Assembly (NCBI GenBank): GCA_029880545.1 | Contig: JAOUOD010000005.1 | Coordinates: 124,001-188,000 of the forward strand | Reading direction: 5' to 3' | DNA length: 64,000 bases | Source of the DNA: Gammaproteobacteria bacterium | GTDB taxonomy: Bacteria; Pseudomonadota; Gammaproteobacteria; Acidiferrobacterales; SZUA-150 | Part shown: piece by piece, positions 62,968 to 64,000 of the stretch | How the letters are laid out: every line of letters starts with the position of its first letter | Position numbering within the stretch: the stretch's first letter is position 1 | Translations under genes and position numbers: made by a program | The notes under the pieces: model-generated | Databases searched by the model: none | The model's input: the letters and a program-made list of their open reading frames with translations, nothing else | Told to the model about the DNA's origin: nothing

Positions 62968-64000
62968 CAGAACACCAGGTCAACCGCGACAGAGTAGACA
63001 CTGGAGTTGCCCAGCACCGGTATGTTAACGCCTTCATCTTCGACCTTGTCATACTGGATTTTCAGGGCAAGAGAATTTGCTACATCCCACCTGACCCCTA
63101 CCGAGGTGGTGTTATGCGCCTCATCGCCGCTTTTTCCGCGCACGTGTTGGGTAAAGCGTGACCGTGTGACATGTGGCGTGAAATCACCAATACGGTAACT
63201 GATGGAGTACATTCCCGTGTTGATAAAATTGGAATCGAGGTCACGACGGTATTCGTTGTACTCGGAGAATACTTTGAATGGATTGAAATCCAGGTTGACT
63301 GATGCGCCGTAAAAATCCTGTGCGACATTTCGTTTTGTCGGAATGTTGTTTACATCCCGATCAACCAGTCCATGCAGATAGGATAGCCTGACGTCCAGCC
63401 AGTTGTATGAGGATTCTACCACCAGGCCGATCATGTTTTTCCAGGTCTCGTCGACTGATGCGCCGGACAACAGGCTTAACAGGTCATTGTCTTCGCTGTC
63501 CTCGCGCCCGCCATACACCATGATCGATGCATCCCAGTTGGTAAGTTGCGGGATGTAACTGATACTGGCGCCATTGTAGTGTGATATCTGCCACGTATAG
63601 TTGTCCGCTGGTGGGCGTATCCAGTGATAGGTATAACCGATATCAAATGAGTCTGAATAGTAATAGAGCGGCAAGGCCTTGCGGCCAAGGTGAAAAATCA
63701 GTTCTGGACGTATTTCATAGCTGAGATAGGCCCATCCGGCCTCCGTAGCAAAGTCCCTGGCGCCGTGACTGGCAAGCTGGGTAATAAAATCAAGCCCTGG
63801 CCCAAGCTCGGCGGAAATCTGGATGCCTGCCGAGGTATCAGGTTTGAAGCTGATTTCATTTTCATAGATACCGGCCTTGGGGTAGTCGGCGAGAAACTGG
63901 CTATCACCCGCAGTTTTCCCGGCAACGATGGACGCATAACCCGTCACCTTGGTTTCCGCGGTAGCGTAAACACAATAGACCAGTGCAAGCAGAAATACTG
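62967..64000 (-). CDS. Outer-membrane porin-like protein (5' end beyond window)
   Basis: The frame is open to base 64000, where it reads VFLLALVYCVYATAETKVTGY; this is the end of a signal peptide with cleavage near ATA-E. Beta-barrel style alternating pattern throughout (AWAYLSYEIRPELIFHLGRKALPLYY and similar), ending in the aromatic C-terminus VDLVF used for outer-membrane assembly. At least 343 residues. It overlaps the PstS-like gene by one base. The substrate is unknown. Confidence 0.82.
   Translation of the reverse strand, partial: VFLLALVYCVYATAETKVTGYASIVAGKTAGDSQFLADYPKAGIYENEISFKPDTSAGIQISAELGPGLDFITQLASHGARDFATEAGWAYLSYEIRPELIFHLGRKALPLYYYSDSFDIGYTYHWIRPPADNYTWQISHYNGASISYIPQLTNWDASIMVYGGREDSEDNDLLSLLSGASVDETWKNMIGLVVESSYNWLDVRLSYLHGLVDRDVNNIPTKRNVAQDFYGASVNLDFNPFKVFSEYNEYRRDLDSNFINTGMYSISYRIGDFTPHVTRSRFTQHVRGKSGDEAHNTTSVGVRWDVANSLALKIQYDKVEDEGVNIPVLGNSSVYSVAVDLVF

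Overview
The window is chromosomal DNA from a free-living gammaproteobacterium. The basis is a set of gamma-typical housekeeping genes (xerD, greB, rep, gltA of about 429 codons, aguA/aguB, ilvD, ttcA, hslR, hslO, purB-mnmA-nudJ, pyrD class 2), moderate-to-high GC, and Shine-Dalgarno-led genes with short or overlapping spacing. I cannot name genus or family. I see no phage, insertion sequence, CRISPR array, rRNA or tRNA. Both ends cut genes: xerD lacks its first ~20 codons at the left edge, and an outer-membrane porin-like gene runs off the right edge inside its signal peptide.

Layout. 1-11 kb: xerD, an MscS channel, a GNAT acetyltransferase, greB, a membrane protein of unknown function, rep, a divergent gpsA head to head with an alpha/beta hydrolase, dacB, and gltA with a strong terminator. 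11-21.9 kb: a dense signalling island. It has four Roadblock/LC7-type proteins, a Ras-like COG2229-type GTPase, a PAS/GAF/HisKA_2 histidine kinase beside an ANTAR response regulator, a second ANTAR regulator, an ABC ATPase fused to a dual-specificity phosphatase, and two proteins sharing an unrecognised C-terminal domain. It also has structured leader and intergenic RNAs. 21.9-33 kb: agmatine catabolism (aguA-aguB), a DUF1015 protein, a small BFD-like protein, an MFS transporter, an SDR, an HD-GYP phosphodiesterase, and an oxidoreductase/aminotransferase pair for an amino-sugar nucleotide. 32.7-43 kb: a PstS-like protein overlapping a diguanylate cyclase, a MIF-family protein, DUF938, pyrD, a pseudouridine synthase, ilvD, small membrane proteins, a cysteine-cluster protein, ttcA, and a strongly expressed-looking 64-residue protein. 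43-55 kb: gspA-gspB, a coiled-coil protein with a zinc ribbon at each end, a receiver protein, hslR, three PilZ proteins, a second MscS channel, a YqaA-type membrane protein, a PP2C phosphatase/Ser-Thr kinase pair, hslO and a thioredoxin. 55-64 kb: an NlpC/P60 lipoprotein, purB-mnmA-nudJ without hflD, a DUF4382 lipoprotein, and a porin / PstS-like / GGDEF-EAL operon.

The most interesting region is 11.1-21.9 kb. Its parts recall Streptomyces conservons (kinase, Roadblock, small GTPase) and Myxococcus MglA/MglB, but here they sit with ANTAR RNA-binding regulators, a HisKA_2 kinase and an ABC-phosphatase fusion. I read it as one regulatory system joining a GTPase/Roadblock switch to transcription antitermination; that reading is inference from gene content and order. 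The rest of the window is rich in cyclic-di-GMP functions (two GGDEF proteins, one HD-GYP protein, three PilZ proteins), and GGDEF proteins are twice coupled to PstS-like periplasmic proteins.
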